NCBI GenBank assembly: GCA_003554505.1
Contig: PWGS01000109.1
Location: 1-6,181, forward strand
DNA length: 6,181 nt
Source of the DNA: Desulfonatronospira sp.
Lineage (GTDB): Bacteria > Desulfobacterota > Desulfovibrionia > Desulfovibrionales > Desulfonatronovibrionaceae
Reading direction: 5' to 3'
How positions within the stretch are numbered: the stretch's first letter is position 1; every line of letters begins with the position of its first letter. The notes beneath the pieces are model-generated. The model made no database searches. It was not told the origin of the DNA and saw only the letters and a list, made by a program, of their open reading frames with translations. Shown here one piece after another: positions 1 to 5,151 of this stretch. The position numbers were made by a program, and so were the translations under genes.

Positions 1-2
1 GT

Positions 3-212
3 GCACATTATGTCCTTGGCCCATTTGGCCCTGATTGCGAATTGAAACGTTTCGGTGAACGTCTTTGCCAACGCGGCGGCAAAATAGCCAAAAAGCGTGC
101 TATAGTCGCCGTGGCCCGGAAGCTGGCTGTATTGATGCACAGGCTGTGGGGGACCGGCGAGGTTTATGAACCATTCTATAACCAGCGAACACCCATGAAA
201 AAGACAGCCTGA
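3..212 (+). CDS. IS110-family transposase, C-terminal fragment (5' end outside window)
   Basis: Reading frame 3 is open from the window edge to TGA at 210-212 and gives the last 69 residues of an IS110/IS116/IS902-type transposase (DEDD recombinase). Diagnostic blocks are HYVLGPFGPD near the start, then RGGKIAKKRAIVAVARKL, HRLW and TGEVYEP, which match the usual C-terminal end of the Transposase_20 region in this family. The N-terminal RuvC-like DEDD domain and the conserved catalytic serine lie upstream, outside the window, so activity cannot be judged. The visible part has no stop or frameshift and ends at a natural position, so the 3' end of the gene is intact. In this family the enzyme excises and inserts the element under guidance of a bridge RNA. 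The family call is firm; the subgroup is inferred only from the long non-coding stretch that follows. Confidence 0.93.
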   Translation, partial: AHYVLGPFGPDCELKRFGERLCQRGGKIAKKRAIVAVARKLAVLMHRLWGTGEVYEPFYNQRTPMKKTA

Positions 213-339
213 TGAGATAATTTTTTTCCTGAATAACCCTTAACCGAGCAAACAAGAAAAAGGATTCGTTGTCATGCTAACCACAAGCCAAACCATTAAC
301 CAAGCCTGAATAAAAGTCCCGTCCGGAAGACTGCGTTTA

Positions 340-560
340 GCGTCCAGGTCCAGTTGCTTGCCGGCAACACAAAGAGACCGTCGCAAAGGTGGCAGCTTCC
401 AACATGAGGATTCCACAGTGCACCGGGCCTAATGGCAAAGGTCCATTAAGAGTGCGAATGGAAGCATGACTTATCGGGGCTCTCAATGGCTCGCAGGCAA
501 ATAAGGTGGTCCGCCACGGCGGACGTTGACAAGCCTTCTCATGGAAGGGATGCTGAGTGC
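340..560 (+). ncRNA. Candidate bridge RNA (seekRNA) of the IS110-family element
   Basis: Seen in the sequence: a nested fold with outer stem GCTTCCA (395-401) / TGGAAGC (459-465), inner stem GCAC (420-423) / GTGC (452-455), and apical stem GGGCCT (425-430) / AGGTCC (439-444, one G-U pair) closing an 8-base loop. The strands between stems form large internal loops. Next come a GC-rich hairpin at 509-524 (GTCCGCC/GGCGGAC) and a hairpin at 534-548 (CCTTC/GAAGG). A small stem GTTGC/GCAAC lies at 353-368. Known from the family: IS110 bridge RNAs are roughly 150-250 nt with two stem-loops whose internal loops carry target and donor guides, and in the IS1111 group they are encoded downstream of the transposase. 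Inferred: this region is that RNA. Both ends are approximate, no promoter was convincing, and guides could not be assigned without the left junction. Confidence 0.42.
509..524 (+). repeat. GC-rich perfect hairpin in the IS right-end region
   Basis: GTCCGCC (509-515) and GGCGGAC (518-524) are perfect inverted repeats separated by two bases, so in RNA they fold with a CACG tetraloop. No T-run follows, so it is not a terminator. It lies inside the proposed bridge RNA and is one of its most stable stems. Confidence 0.6.
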
Positions 561-584
561 CGGGGACATCTGGCTTTTGTCCTA

Positions 585-638
585 TGTCACGCGTCCAGAC
601 ACCCTTCTTAGCGTGGTTCGCGTGACAACACTTTTTTT
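585..638 (+). terminator. Rho-independent terminator closing the IS right end
   Basis: TGTCACGCG (585-593) and CGCGTGACA (619-627) form a perfect 9-bp stem around a 25-base loop, and seven Ts (632-638) follow after ACAC. The loop is long for a classic terminator. An alternative pairing exists because GCGTG occurs twice (611-615 and 620-624) and either copy can pair with CACGC (588-592). The T-run is on the plus-strand side only, so this would stop transcripts coming from the transposase or its RNA and shield the convergent luxR-type gene. It does not serve that gene as a terminator. Confidence 0.6.
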
Positions 639-641
639 GCA

Positions 642-680
642 GGCGCATCATGTAAGATTCAACTGCAACTAAATTGCGCC
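642..680. repeat. Short inverted repeat across the 3' end of the luxR-type gene
   Basis: GGCGCA (642-647) and TGCGCC (675-680) are perfect 6-bp arms 27 bases apart, overlapping the last codons of the regulator. No T-run follows on the minus strand, so it is not a normal terminator. It lies close to where the IS right boundary must be and could mark a target feature, or be chance. Confidence 0.3.
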
Positions 681-1751
681 GCTTACTTTTTGATAGAGCT
701 TTATCCTGTTGCATGCACCTGTTTTCTTCAGGATGCTCCGCAAGTGTGATTTTACAGTGTTTGGGGAGATAAAGAGACTCTCAGCCGTTTCAATATTGGT
801 CAAACCCTGCATAATCATGCCCAGCACCTGGAGTTCCCGATCTGTAAGGTCATATTTTTCTTTAATATTCATGTCCAACCATGCATCGCCATGGGAGCTG
901 AAACCCTCAGGCATCAATTCCATCAAAAAAGTCTTCCGGTCAGATCCCAGGCTGTTTTCTGCCTGTTTGACACGGATAGCGAATTTTTTCAGTGAGGGAG
1001 AATAAAGATTTAAAGAGCAAATGCGGGATGGACTGGAAAAGACGCCAGTCAGGGAAACGATATCTTTAATAAACTTATCGAGGTCCAAACGCTTGTGGAG
1101 AAGGGCCGCGACCATCTCTCTCGCAGCCATGTTGGAAAATAGGACAGAAAAGTCTTCATCAAAGAGTATTATCCCAGCAGGATTTTCCTTCATACAAAAA
1201 TGATACAGATGCTGCCCTTCCAAAGCCCTTTGCAGGGCAAGGTGCAGAGACAACTGTCCTGCCAGGAACCTGGTGAGAAGCTCCAGATGACTTCTTGTAT
1301 CCTGATCGAACTTTTCATTTTTGGGCTTATAAAGTCCGATGCCTCCCAAAAGCCTTCCCTTGCCTGTCAAGGATACAATAGTTTCGTGATAAACTCCCTG
1401 TGCCTTTAAAAAATCATTGTAGTATTCGGTTCGTTCAAAATCTTTCAGAGACATGACATCGGTGATGTACATGACCGGATTTTGCAAGTATTTCTTCCGG
1501 GGAAGGTTGCGGGGATGAAAAATATCTTTGTTTTGGAAGTGCGTTACATAACTGTCTATTGCCCTGGATTCCACGTTGAGGGCTATGGGATCAAAGAGGT
1601 AGCCTTGAGAGTCTATCAGAAAAAATGTCGATTGTTCCAGGTTGAACAGTTCCGCGAGGGAAAACAGGACCTGTTGCCTTAAGTTGTCGGCATGGGCCAT
1701 GCTCTCAAAAAAACTGATTATTCTTTTTTGCTTCTTATTAATTCTGCCCAC
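669..1751 (-). CDS. LuxR-family transcriptional regulator with GAF-like and PAS-like sensor region
   Basis: A 360-residue DNA-binding regulator. The C-terminus (about residues 300-357) is a complete LuxR/FixJ-type helix-turn-helix: LTDRELQVLGMIMQGLTN, then recognition helix SPNTVKSHLRSILKK, then the closing NRIKLYQKV. Residues about 22-170 look like a GAF-type sensor, with FFLIDSQGYLFDP, a YHETIVSL strand, LLGGIGLYKPK and a closing helix rich in Leu. Residues about 183-285 resemble a PAS fold (NPAGIILFDEDFSVLFSN). No phospho-acceptor receiver domain is visible, so it is probably a ligand- or redox-sensing single-component regulator. GTG at 1749-1751 is chosen because GAGGG lies 8 bases upstream; a TTG at 1764-1766 stays in frame but lacks a well-placed site. 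The gene points away from the operon at 2671 and ends facing the IS element with its reading frame intact. The ligand is unknown. Confidence 0.93.
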   Translation of the reverse strand: MGRINKKQKRIISFFESMAHADNLRQQVLFSLAELFNLEQSTFFLIDSQGYLFDPIALNVESRAIDSYVTHFQNKDIFHPRNLPRKKYLQNPVMYITDVMSLKDFERTEYYNDFLKAQGVYHETIVSLTGKGRLLGGIGLYKPKNEKFDQDTRSHLELLTRFLAGQLSLHLALQRALEGQHLYHFCMKENPAGIILFDEDFSVLFSNMAAREMVAALLHKRLDLDKFIKDIVSLTGVFSSPSRICSLNLYSPSLKKFAIRVKQAENSLGSDRKTFLMELMPEGFSSHGDAWLDMNIKEKYDLTDRELQVLGMIMQGLTNIETAESLFISPNTVKSHLRSILKKTGACNRIKLYQKVSGAI

Positions 1752-1759
1752 GTCTGCAA

Positions 1760-1764
1760 CCCTC
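1760..1764 (-). promoter_or_regulatory. Ribosome binding site fixing the GTG start of the luxR-type gene
   Basis: GAGGG on the minus strand ends 8 bases before GTG at 1749-1751. It overlaps the alternative TTG codon at 1764-1766, which makes that upstream start unlikely. Confidence 0.6.
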
Positions 1765-1806
1765 AAAAATTCATCAGCCTGGACTCCCTGGAAACTGCTC
1801 TCCTGG

Positions 1807-1836
1807 ATTATTTTTCAGGATTTGTTTTCATGTCAA
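1807..1836 (-). promoter_or_regulatory. Sigma70-type promoter of the luxR-type gene
   Basis: On the minus strand a perfect -35 box TTGACA (1831-1836) is followed after 18 bases by AATAAT (1807-1812, five of six matches to TATAAT). Transcription would begin near 1800 and leave a leader of about 50 bases before GTG at 1751. The surrounding DNA is AT-rich, as expected for a promoter. Confidence 0.58.
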
Positions 1837-1875
1837 GATCAATACACTACAAAAATTGTGAAAAATCAATCCTGA
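1815..1875. repeat. Paired inverted repeat arms around the luxR-type promoter
   Basis: TCAGGATT (1815-1822) lies in the spacer between the -10 and -35 boxes, and its reverse complement AATCCTGA (1868-1875) lies upstream of the -35 box. Arm centres are 53 bp apart, close to five helical turns. Such placement would suit a pair of operator half-sites used for autoregulation or looping, but no protein-binding evidence exists and 8-bp arms can arise by chance. Confidence 0.28.
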
Positions 1876-1898
1876 ACCTCCATTTTTTGTCAGATCAA
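1831..1898. repeat. Near-identical direct repeats TGTCAAGATCAA / TGTCAGATCAA
   Basis: TGTCAAGATCAA (1831-1842, covering the -35 box) and TGTCAGATCAA (1888-1898) differ by one base of length. A third related word, TTGATCTTG (2307-2315, the reverse complement of CAAGATCAA), occurs just upstream of the small ORF on the plus strand. Relative to the downstream gene, the copies at 1831 and 2307 share orientation. They are candidate regulator sites linking both transcription units. Support is weak because a single 9-base match within several hundred bases is not statistically rare. Confidence 0.25.
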
Positions 1899-1960
1899 AT
1901 CACCCAAAAGGGTTAGATTCGAAAAAAAATCAGCCAGACAGGCAATATCCGTTAAGTCGT

Positions 1961-2261
1961 GGAAATGCCAGGAAGACAGTGGGATTTAACTTCAAAATAT
2001 GGATGCTGGCCTTTAAAAAGGTGCCATGACCCCCGCCAGCTCAAATCCGGGATCTCCTGCGCTGGACCATTTCCAGGGAGCTTGGCGCATACTACCAGTC
2101 TCACAGGATCGAGTTCCTGCCGCTTTTTTCCCCGGGTGGACTTAGTTGGCAAGATGGAGCAGGAATGGTGCAGGGATCAGTACCTGAGCGGCAACCTGCA
2201 CAAAAAGGCTAAAAATCATCTGTTCCGCCAGCTTGGCAGGTTTCAGGCTACGGGGAGGTGA
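1961..2261 (+). pseudogene. Possible decayed gene, protein-like segments in shifted frames
   Basis: No single frame gives a convincing gene here, but pieces look coding. One frame reads GFNFKIWMLAFKKVP up to TGA at 2027-2029. The same frame beyond the stop continues IRDLLRWTISRELGAYYQ (from about 2045) and HRIEFLPLF, ending at TAA 2210-2212. A second frame takes over near 2155 with MEQEWCRDQYLSGNLHKKAK and ends at TGA 2259-2261. Together this would be the last ~100 residues of one protein carrying one internal stop and one frameshift. No start with a ribosome binding site and no family were recognised. The ending, with GN followed by H and a terminal helix, is only loosely reminiscent of SGNH-type hydrolases. 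It could also be chance open reading in non-coding DNA. Confidence 0.3.
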
Positions 2262-2329
2262 TGAAGTCAGGTGTTAGCATTGAAGATATGTTTTAATACA
2301 TAATGCTTGATCTTGGAGGGTAATAATTC

Positions 2330-2336
2330 AGGAGGT
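2330..2336 (+). promoter_or_regulatory. Strong ribosome binding site ahead of a frameshifted small ORF
   Basis: AGGAGGT is a full match to the Shine-Dalgarno core. It is 7 bases from TTG at 2344-2346, the better spacing, and 14 bases from ATG at 2351-2353. The two starts are in different frames, and the favoured TTG frame stops at 2395-2397 straight after a run of eight Cs. Confidence 0.5.
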
Positions 2337-2350
2337 TTTCACGTTGGCTC

Positions 2351-2596
2351 ATGGCAACCGGCCTATGGATTATTCTCAGGCCGGTACCCCCCCCTGAATG
2401 GTTACGGGTACAGGCTGTGGAGGCCTTGGGGCTGCAGATTTTACACGTTCTGTCATCGAAAGACTTTTATGACGCCGAGTTGGATTTTGCAGGGGGATCT
2501 AGCCTGAAATCTATGCTTGCCATGGCCTCCTCGGATCTCCCCGTTAACACGCTTGATCGTGCTGTAAAAAAGGAGAAAAAAATTGAAAAAGTATAA
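2351..2596 (+). CDS. Small hypothetical protein, probably frameshifted near its start
   Basis: From ATG at 2351 the frame encodes 81 residues ending at TAA 2594-2596. The body, from PEWLRVQAVEALGLQ through DAELDFAGGSSLKSM to a Lys-rich tail, looks like real soluble protein, whereas the first residues (MATGLWIILRPVP) do not fit well. The strong ribosome binding site at 2330-2336 favours TTG at 2344, whose frame reads MAHGNRPMDYSQAGTPP and stops right after the C8 run (2387-2394). One C fewer would join this opening to the body and give an 83-residue protein. No signal peptide or membrane segment is seen. I do not recognise the family. It lies 74 bases before the lipoprotein gene and could be the first, damaged member of that operon. 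Confidence 0.4.
   Translation: MATGLWIILRPVPPPEWLRVQAVEALGLQILHVLSSKDFYDAELDFAGGSSLKSMLAMASSDLPVNTLDRAVKKEKKIEKV
2357..2385 (+). repeat. 8-bp perfect inverted repeat over the start region of the small ORF
   Basis: ACCGGCCT (2357-2364) and AGGCCGGT (2378-2385) pair perfectly around a 13-base loop, directly followed by A and eight Cs. There is no T-run, so it is not a terminator. In mRNA the hairpin would sit just after the start codon and could slow initiation or early elongation. Confidence 0.45.
2387..2394 (+). repeat. Homopolymer run of eight cytosines
   Basis: The C8 run lies exactly where the ribosome-binding-site-matched TTG frame is lost and the longer downstream frame begins. Runs of this length are prone to slipped-strand change and to sequencing error, so it may be a real frameshift, a phase-variable switch or an assembly mistake. 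Confidence 0.7.
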
Positions 2597-2660
2597 CGTG
2601 AATTGCCAGGTGCTGTAAATCTGTTATGCAGTTTCCCATTTTGTATTATCTCTTACCTGT

Positions 2661-2664
2661 GAGG
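2661..2664 (+). promoter_or_regulatory. Ribosome binding site fixing the lipoprotein start
   Basis: GAGG lies 6 bases before the ATG at 2671. The in-frame ATG further upstream (2626) has only a distant AGGTG and would add 15 residues ahead of an already complete signal peptide, so 2671 is preferred. Confidence 0.55.
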
Positions 2665-2670
2665 CAAACA

Positions 2671-3837
2671 ATGATGTGCTTACCCACGTTGCTTAACAAG
2701 TCATATGTTAGTGCCGCTCTAATTATTTTTATTTTTATGATAACAGGATGTTCATTAGCTCCTGGTACAGTTCAGAGCAATCGCTTCGACTACAACGTCG
2801 CCCTGCAGAAAAGTGACAATGAGGAGATGATTGTCAACCTTGTGCGCGCCAGATACTCTGAACCATTGTACTTTCTGCAGACTGGATCAGTTACGTCTTC
2901 ATTTTCCTATGCCTACAGTATGGGACTTGGCGCATCGTTTATGCGCAACTTCCAGGGTCCTGTGGCAGGGGCTGATACATATACCTCTTCCCTGGGTGCG
3001 GAATACGCTGAAAGGCCTACAGTGACTTATAATCCTCTCCAGGGAGAGACTGCAGTCAGGCAGTTACAGGTGGAAATGAGCCTGGGCAACTTTCTTATCC
3101 TGACCCGCATGGGGTACAGCATCGAGTCCCTCCTGTGGACAACCGTAACCCGCATCGGCAACCTGAACAATATAAGTGAAGATATCGGTACAGGAGAGTT
3201 CAGCCGGGCAAAGTATCCTGAATTTCTTGAGTTCGCAGGTCTCCTGCGCACGCTGCAGAAGCGGGGGGATCTGGAGTTTATCGACCTGGATGTCGAAGAA
3301 AGGAGAGCAGAATCACTGACCATGCAGCTGCGGTTTATCGACCAGGAGGAAGCGAAGGCTGTTGAAGATCTGCTGGGAATAAAGGCGGAGAGCATTTATC
3401 TGCCTGACGGGTCGCTGGTTGCCGAAATAGAATTGACAACTTTACGGGATCTGGCCCTTTTGAGGGAGAAAAACCAGGATCATCCCCGGGTGCCGATAAA
3501 ACTCAAAAGCTTTTTTGAAATGGTTGTCGGTCTTTCCAGCCAGGTTCAGGTGCCTGAGGAAAAGCAGGAAAAGGGGATCGTCAGGACCGTGGCTGCTATT
3601 GATGAAGATTTGATGCAGGTTGGAGGCCTGCACACGGGCCTTATCCGTGTCAAAAGCAAAACAGTCCGCCCTGTGGACAGCTATGTGGCGGTGCCTTATC
3701 GAAACCGCTGGTACTATATCGATGACACAGACTTGAGATCCAAGGCCTACATGATGCTTCTGGGATCGATTTTTTCTCTGCAGTCCGGGGACCTGCAGCC
3801 CATGACCCCGCTTTTGACCCTCCCGGCATCCAACTGA
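2671..3837 (+). CDS. Predicted outer-membrane lipoprotein of an unnamed conserved family
   Basis: A 388-residue exported lipoprotein. Residues 1-26 form a lipoprotein signal peptide: Lys10, a hydrophobic core (LIIFIFM) and lipobox I-T-G-C with Cys27 as the lipidation site. Ser at +2 argues for outer-membrane sorting. The mature part begins with LVRARYSEPLYFL (57-69), then a Gly/Ser-rich stretch, then PTVTYNPLQGE (116-126). It ends with a compact block VAVPYRNRWYYIDDTDL (339-355) and IFSLQSGD. As I recall, an Arg-Tyr...Pro-Leu-x-Phe-Leu segment followed by PTVTY-PL-GE is typical of uncharacterised proteobacterial lipoproteins with no named function. A second half rich in charged residues (about 190-320) suggests a folded soluble domain, not a barrel. 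It is the first clear gene of the plus-strand run, 69 bases before the C45 hydrolase, so it may anchor or partner the exported enzymes. That partnership is inference. The start at 2671 is supported by its ribosome binding site. Confidence 0.85.
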   Translation: MMCLPTLLNKSYVSAALIIFIFMITGCSLAPGTVQSNRFDYNVALQKSDNEEMIVNLVRARYSEPLYFLQTGSVTSSFSYAYSMGLGASFMRNFQGPVAGADTYTSSLGAEYAERPTVTYNPLQGETAVRQLQVEMSLGNFLILTRMGYSIESLLWTTVTRIGNLNNISEDIGTGEFSRAKYPEFLEFAGLLRTLQKRGDLEFIDLDVEERRAESLTMQLRFIDQEEAKAVEDLLGIKAESIYLPDGSLVAEIELTTLRDLALLREKNQDHPRVPIKLKSFFEMVVGLSSQVQVPEEKQEKGIVRTVAAIDEDLMQVGGLHTGLIRVKSKTVRPVDSYVAVPYRNRWYYIDDTDLRSKAYMMLLGSIFSLQSGDLQPMTPLLTLPASN

Positions 3838-3906
3838 TGACCCTGGTTCATTTTTGGGCAAACTTAATTTGAATCAACAGCACTTCAATCAAAAAGGCAA
3901 GAGATA

Positions 3907-5106
3907 ATGAAAGCATTTCATACCGTTTTTCTGTGTGCTGTGTGTCTGCTGCTGATGCAGCCTGGATCTGCTCTTTTTGCAGATGAAGGGAATTCTGATG
4001 CGCAGGAGTTGAAGGTTGATGCAGAGTTTGAAACTGGTAAGCTGTACCGCAAAGGCAAATTCAATATCCTGGAGCTAAGCGGCAGCTACCGTGAAATGGG
4101 CCGCCAGTACGGAGCTCTTCTAAAAGATGAACTGAACGCCTTTTACCGCAAGGCTGTTGAGGAGTATTTCATTAAGGAGCGCGGCAAAACCAGGGGAAGG
4201 CTGGAAACCATTGCCCGGGCTGTTTATGATCCTTATCCAGCCAGGTATAAAGAAATAATTCAGGGTATGGCCGAAACATCAGGTCTGGGAAAGAATAAGC
4301 AGATCCTTCTCAATGCTGTGGAGTGGTATCCGAAGCTAGGTCACCTGAAATACGGAGGGTGCTCTGCAATAGCAGCCTGGGGTCCTTATACATCCAATAA
4401 CTCCCTGATTATAGGCAGAAACAATGACGATGATGTCCTGTACAGGGACTTTGCCCGTTTTCTGACAGTTGCCGTTTTCAAGCCTGGAGATGGAGGGCAT
4501 TCTGCAGCCGTTATCAACTATGCAGGCGCGGTCTATAACCCAACAGGCATGAACAGTCAGGGACTTTTTGTGGAAATGAACGCAGGGCCATGGATGGGTT
4601 TTTCCTTGAATCGAACCTCGATTTTCACAACCCTTTTTTCCATTCTCCAGGACTATGCTTCGGTCTCCGAGGCTGATCCTGCATTCAGATCCATTCTCCC
4701 CAACCTGTCCTCCATCATTACTGTGGCCGACCGGGAAGAGGCGACCTGCTATGAAAGCTCGCTTTATGACACCCGCAGGGCAGATCCTGAGACAAAAGGA
4801 CTGGTGGCAGCAACAAATCACTTTGTTAAACCGGGCTGGAATATTGCCTGGACCGAGGAGGCCTTGAGCAATATGAGCCTGACCAGGCGGAACAATCTTC
4901 TGGCTTTAGCGGAAAAGTTCAGAGGAGAGTTTAACCCAGGGGCGATGATGGATGTTCTGGACACCACTATTGATCATGGCGGAGCCACGGTAGATGAGAC
5001 GATTTACCAGGTTGTCGCTGAACCCGAAAGCCTGACCATCTGGCTCAAAGCCCCTGGAATCCAGGACTGGACCAGGATACCACTGGCCCAGATTTTCGGG
5101 GAATAG
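3907..5106 (+). CDS. Exported C45-family autoproteolytic acyltransferase/hydrolase (Ntn hydrolase)
   Basis: A 399-residue protein of the C45 peptidase family (acyl-CoA:6-aminopenicillanic acid acyltransferase-like). Residues 1-25 are a Sec signal peptide with likely cleavage after A25 (LFA/DE). SYREMGRQYGALLKDEL (60-76) is the usual N-terminal family motif. YGGC at 149-152 gives the self-cleavage site and Cys152 nucleophile, followed by SAIAAWG, IIGRNNDDD (168-176), GMNSQGLFVEMNAG (214-227) and TNHF (303-306), all in the expected order. Family knowledge: cleavage before the Cys frees its amino group as the catalytic base, and members hydrolyse or transfer acyl groups on amides such as penicillins and N-acylated peptides. 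All key residues visible here are kept, so the enzyme is probably active, most likely in the periplasm. A weak AAGG lies 9 bases before the ATG. It sits between the lipoprotein gene and a beta-lactamase-like gene. The substrate is unknown. Confidence 0.92.
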   Translation: MKAFHTVFLCAVCLLLMQPGSALFADEGNSDAQELKVDAEFETGKLYRKGKFNILELSGSYREMGRQYGALLKDELNAFYRKAVEEYFIKERGKTRGRLETIARAVYDPYPARYKEIIQGMAETSGLGKNKQILLNAVEWYPKLGHLKYGGCSAIAAWGPYTSNNSLIIGRNNDDDVLYRDFARFLTVAVFKPGDGGHSAAVINYAGAVYNPTGMNSQGLFVEMNAGPWMGFSLNRTSIFTTLFSILQDYASVSEADPAFRSILPNLSSIITVADREEATCYESSLYDTRRADPETKGLVAATNHFVKPGWNIAWTEEALSNMSLTRRNNLLALAEKFRGEFNPGAMMDVLDTTIDHGGATVDETIYQVVAEPESLTIWLKAPGIQDWTRIPLAQIFGE

Positions 5107-5138
5107 TCCGGGTCAGGCTCTCAAAGATCTCTACCATC

Positions 5139-5145
5139 AGGAGGT
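5139..5145 (+). promoter_or_regulatory. Consensus ribosome binding site of the beta-lactamase-like gene
   Basis: AGGAGGT ends 6 bases before ATG at 5152. It is the strongest site among the three operon genes, which suggests this product is translated most efficiently. Confidence 0.7.
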
Positions 5146-5151
5146 ACAAAG

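Larger units (their letters stand above)
1..640 (+). mobile_element. Right-hand part of an IS110-family insertion sequence (outer boundary approximate)
   Basis: The transposase tail is followed by about 370 bases with no credible gene but several strong RNA-like stems and a terminator. A short leader, a transposase and then a long structured right end is known for the IS1111 subgroup of IS110. The left end lies outside the window, so subterminal inverted repeats cannot be paired and the exact right end cannot be fixed. It must fall between about 548 and 668 if the luxR-type gene that stops at 669 was not cut. IS110 elements usually make no conspicuous target duplication, so none is expected here. 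Confidence 0.6.

Noticed and set aside
221..227. T7 run just after the transposase stop as a terminator
   Set aside because: No stem of useful length precedes it on the plus strand.
642..680. Inverted repeat as the luxR-type gene terminator
   Set aside because: On the minus strand no T-run follows the stem, the arms are only 6 bp, and the repeat overlaps the coding end.
337..714. Minus-strand ORF of 125 codons over the IS right end
   Set aside because: It overlaps the end of the luxR-type gene in another frame, runs across the structured stems and terminator, has odd composition (Cys, Pro and His rich) and no recognisable domain. Its openness is best explained by the RNA-encoding DNA.
2027..2029. 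In-frame TGA as a selenocysteine codon
   Set aside because: There is no recognisable selenoprotein context or partner motif, no obvious SECIS stem just downstream, and a second frame change follows at about 2155, so decay or chance is simpler.
2280..2304. TTGAAG...CATAAT as a promoter for the small ORF or operon
   Set aside because: CATAAT (2299-2304) is a fair -10 box, but the spacer to TTGAAG is only 13 bases and the alternative TTAGCA (2274-2279) leaves 19, so it is too weak to call.
2626..2670. Upstream ATG at 2626 as the lipoprotein start
   Set aside because: Ribosome binding site spacing is poor, and it would add 15 residues in front of a complete lipoprotein signal peptide that starts at 2671.
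4336..4821. Minus-strand ORF of 161 codons inside the C45 gene
   Set aside because: It lies fully antisense to a gene with clear catalytic motifs, with no domain of its own; it is a shadow frame.
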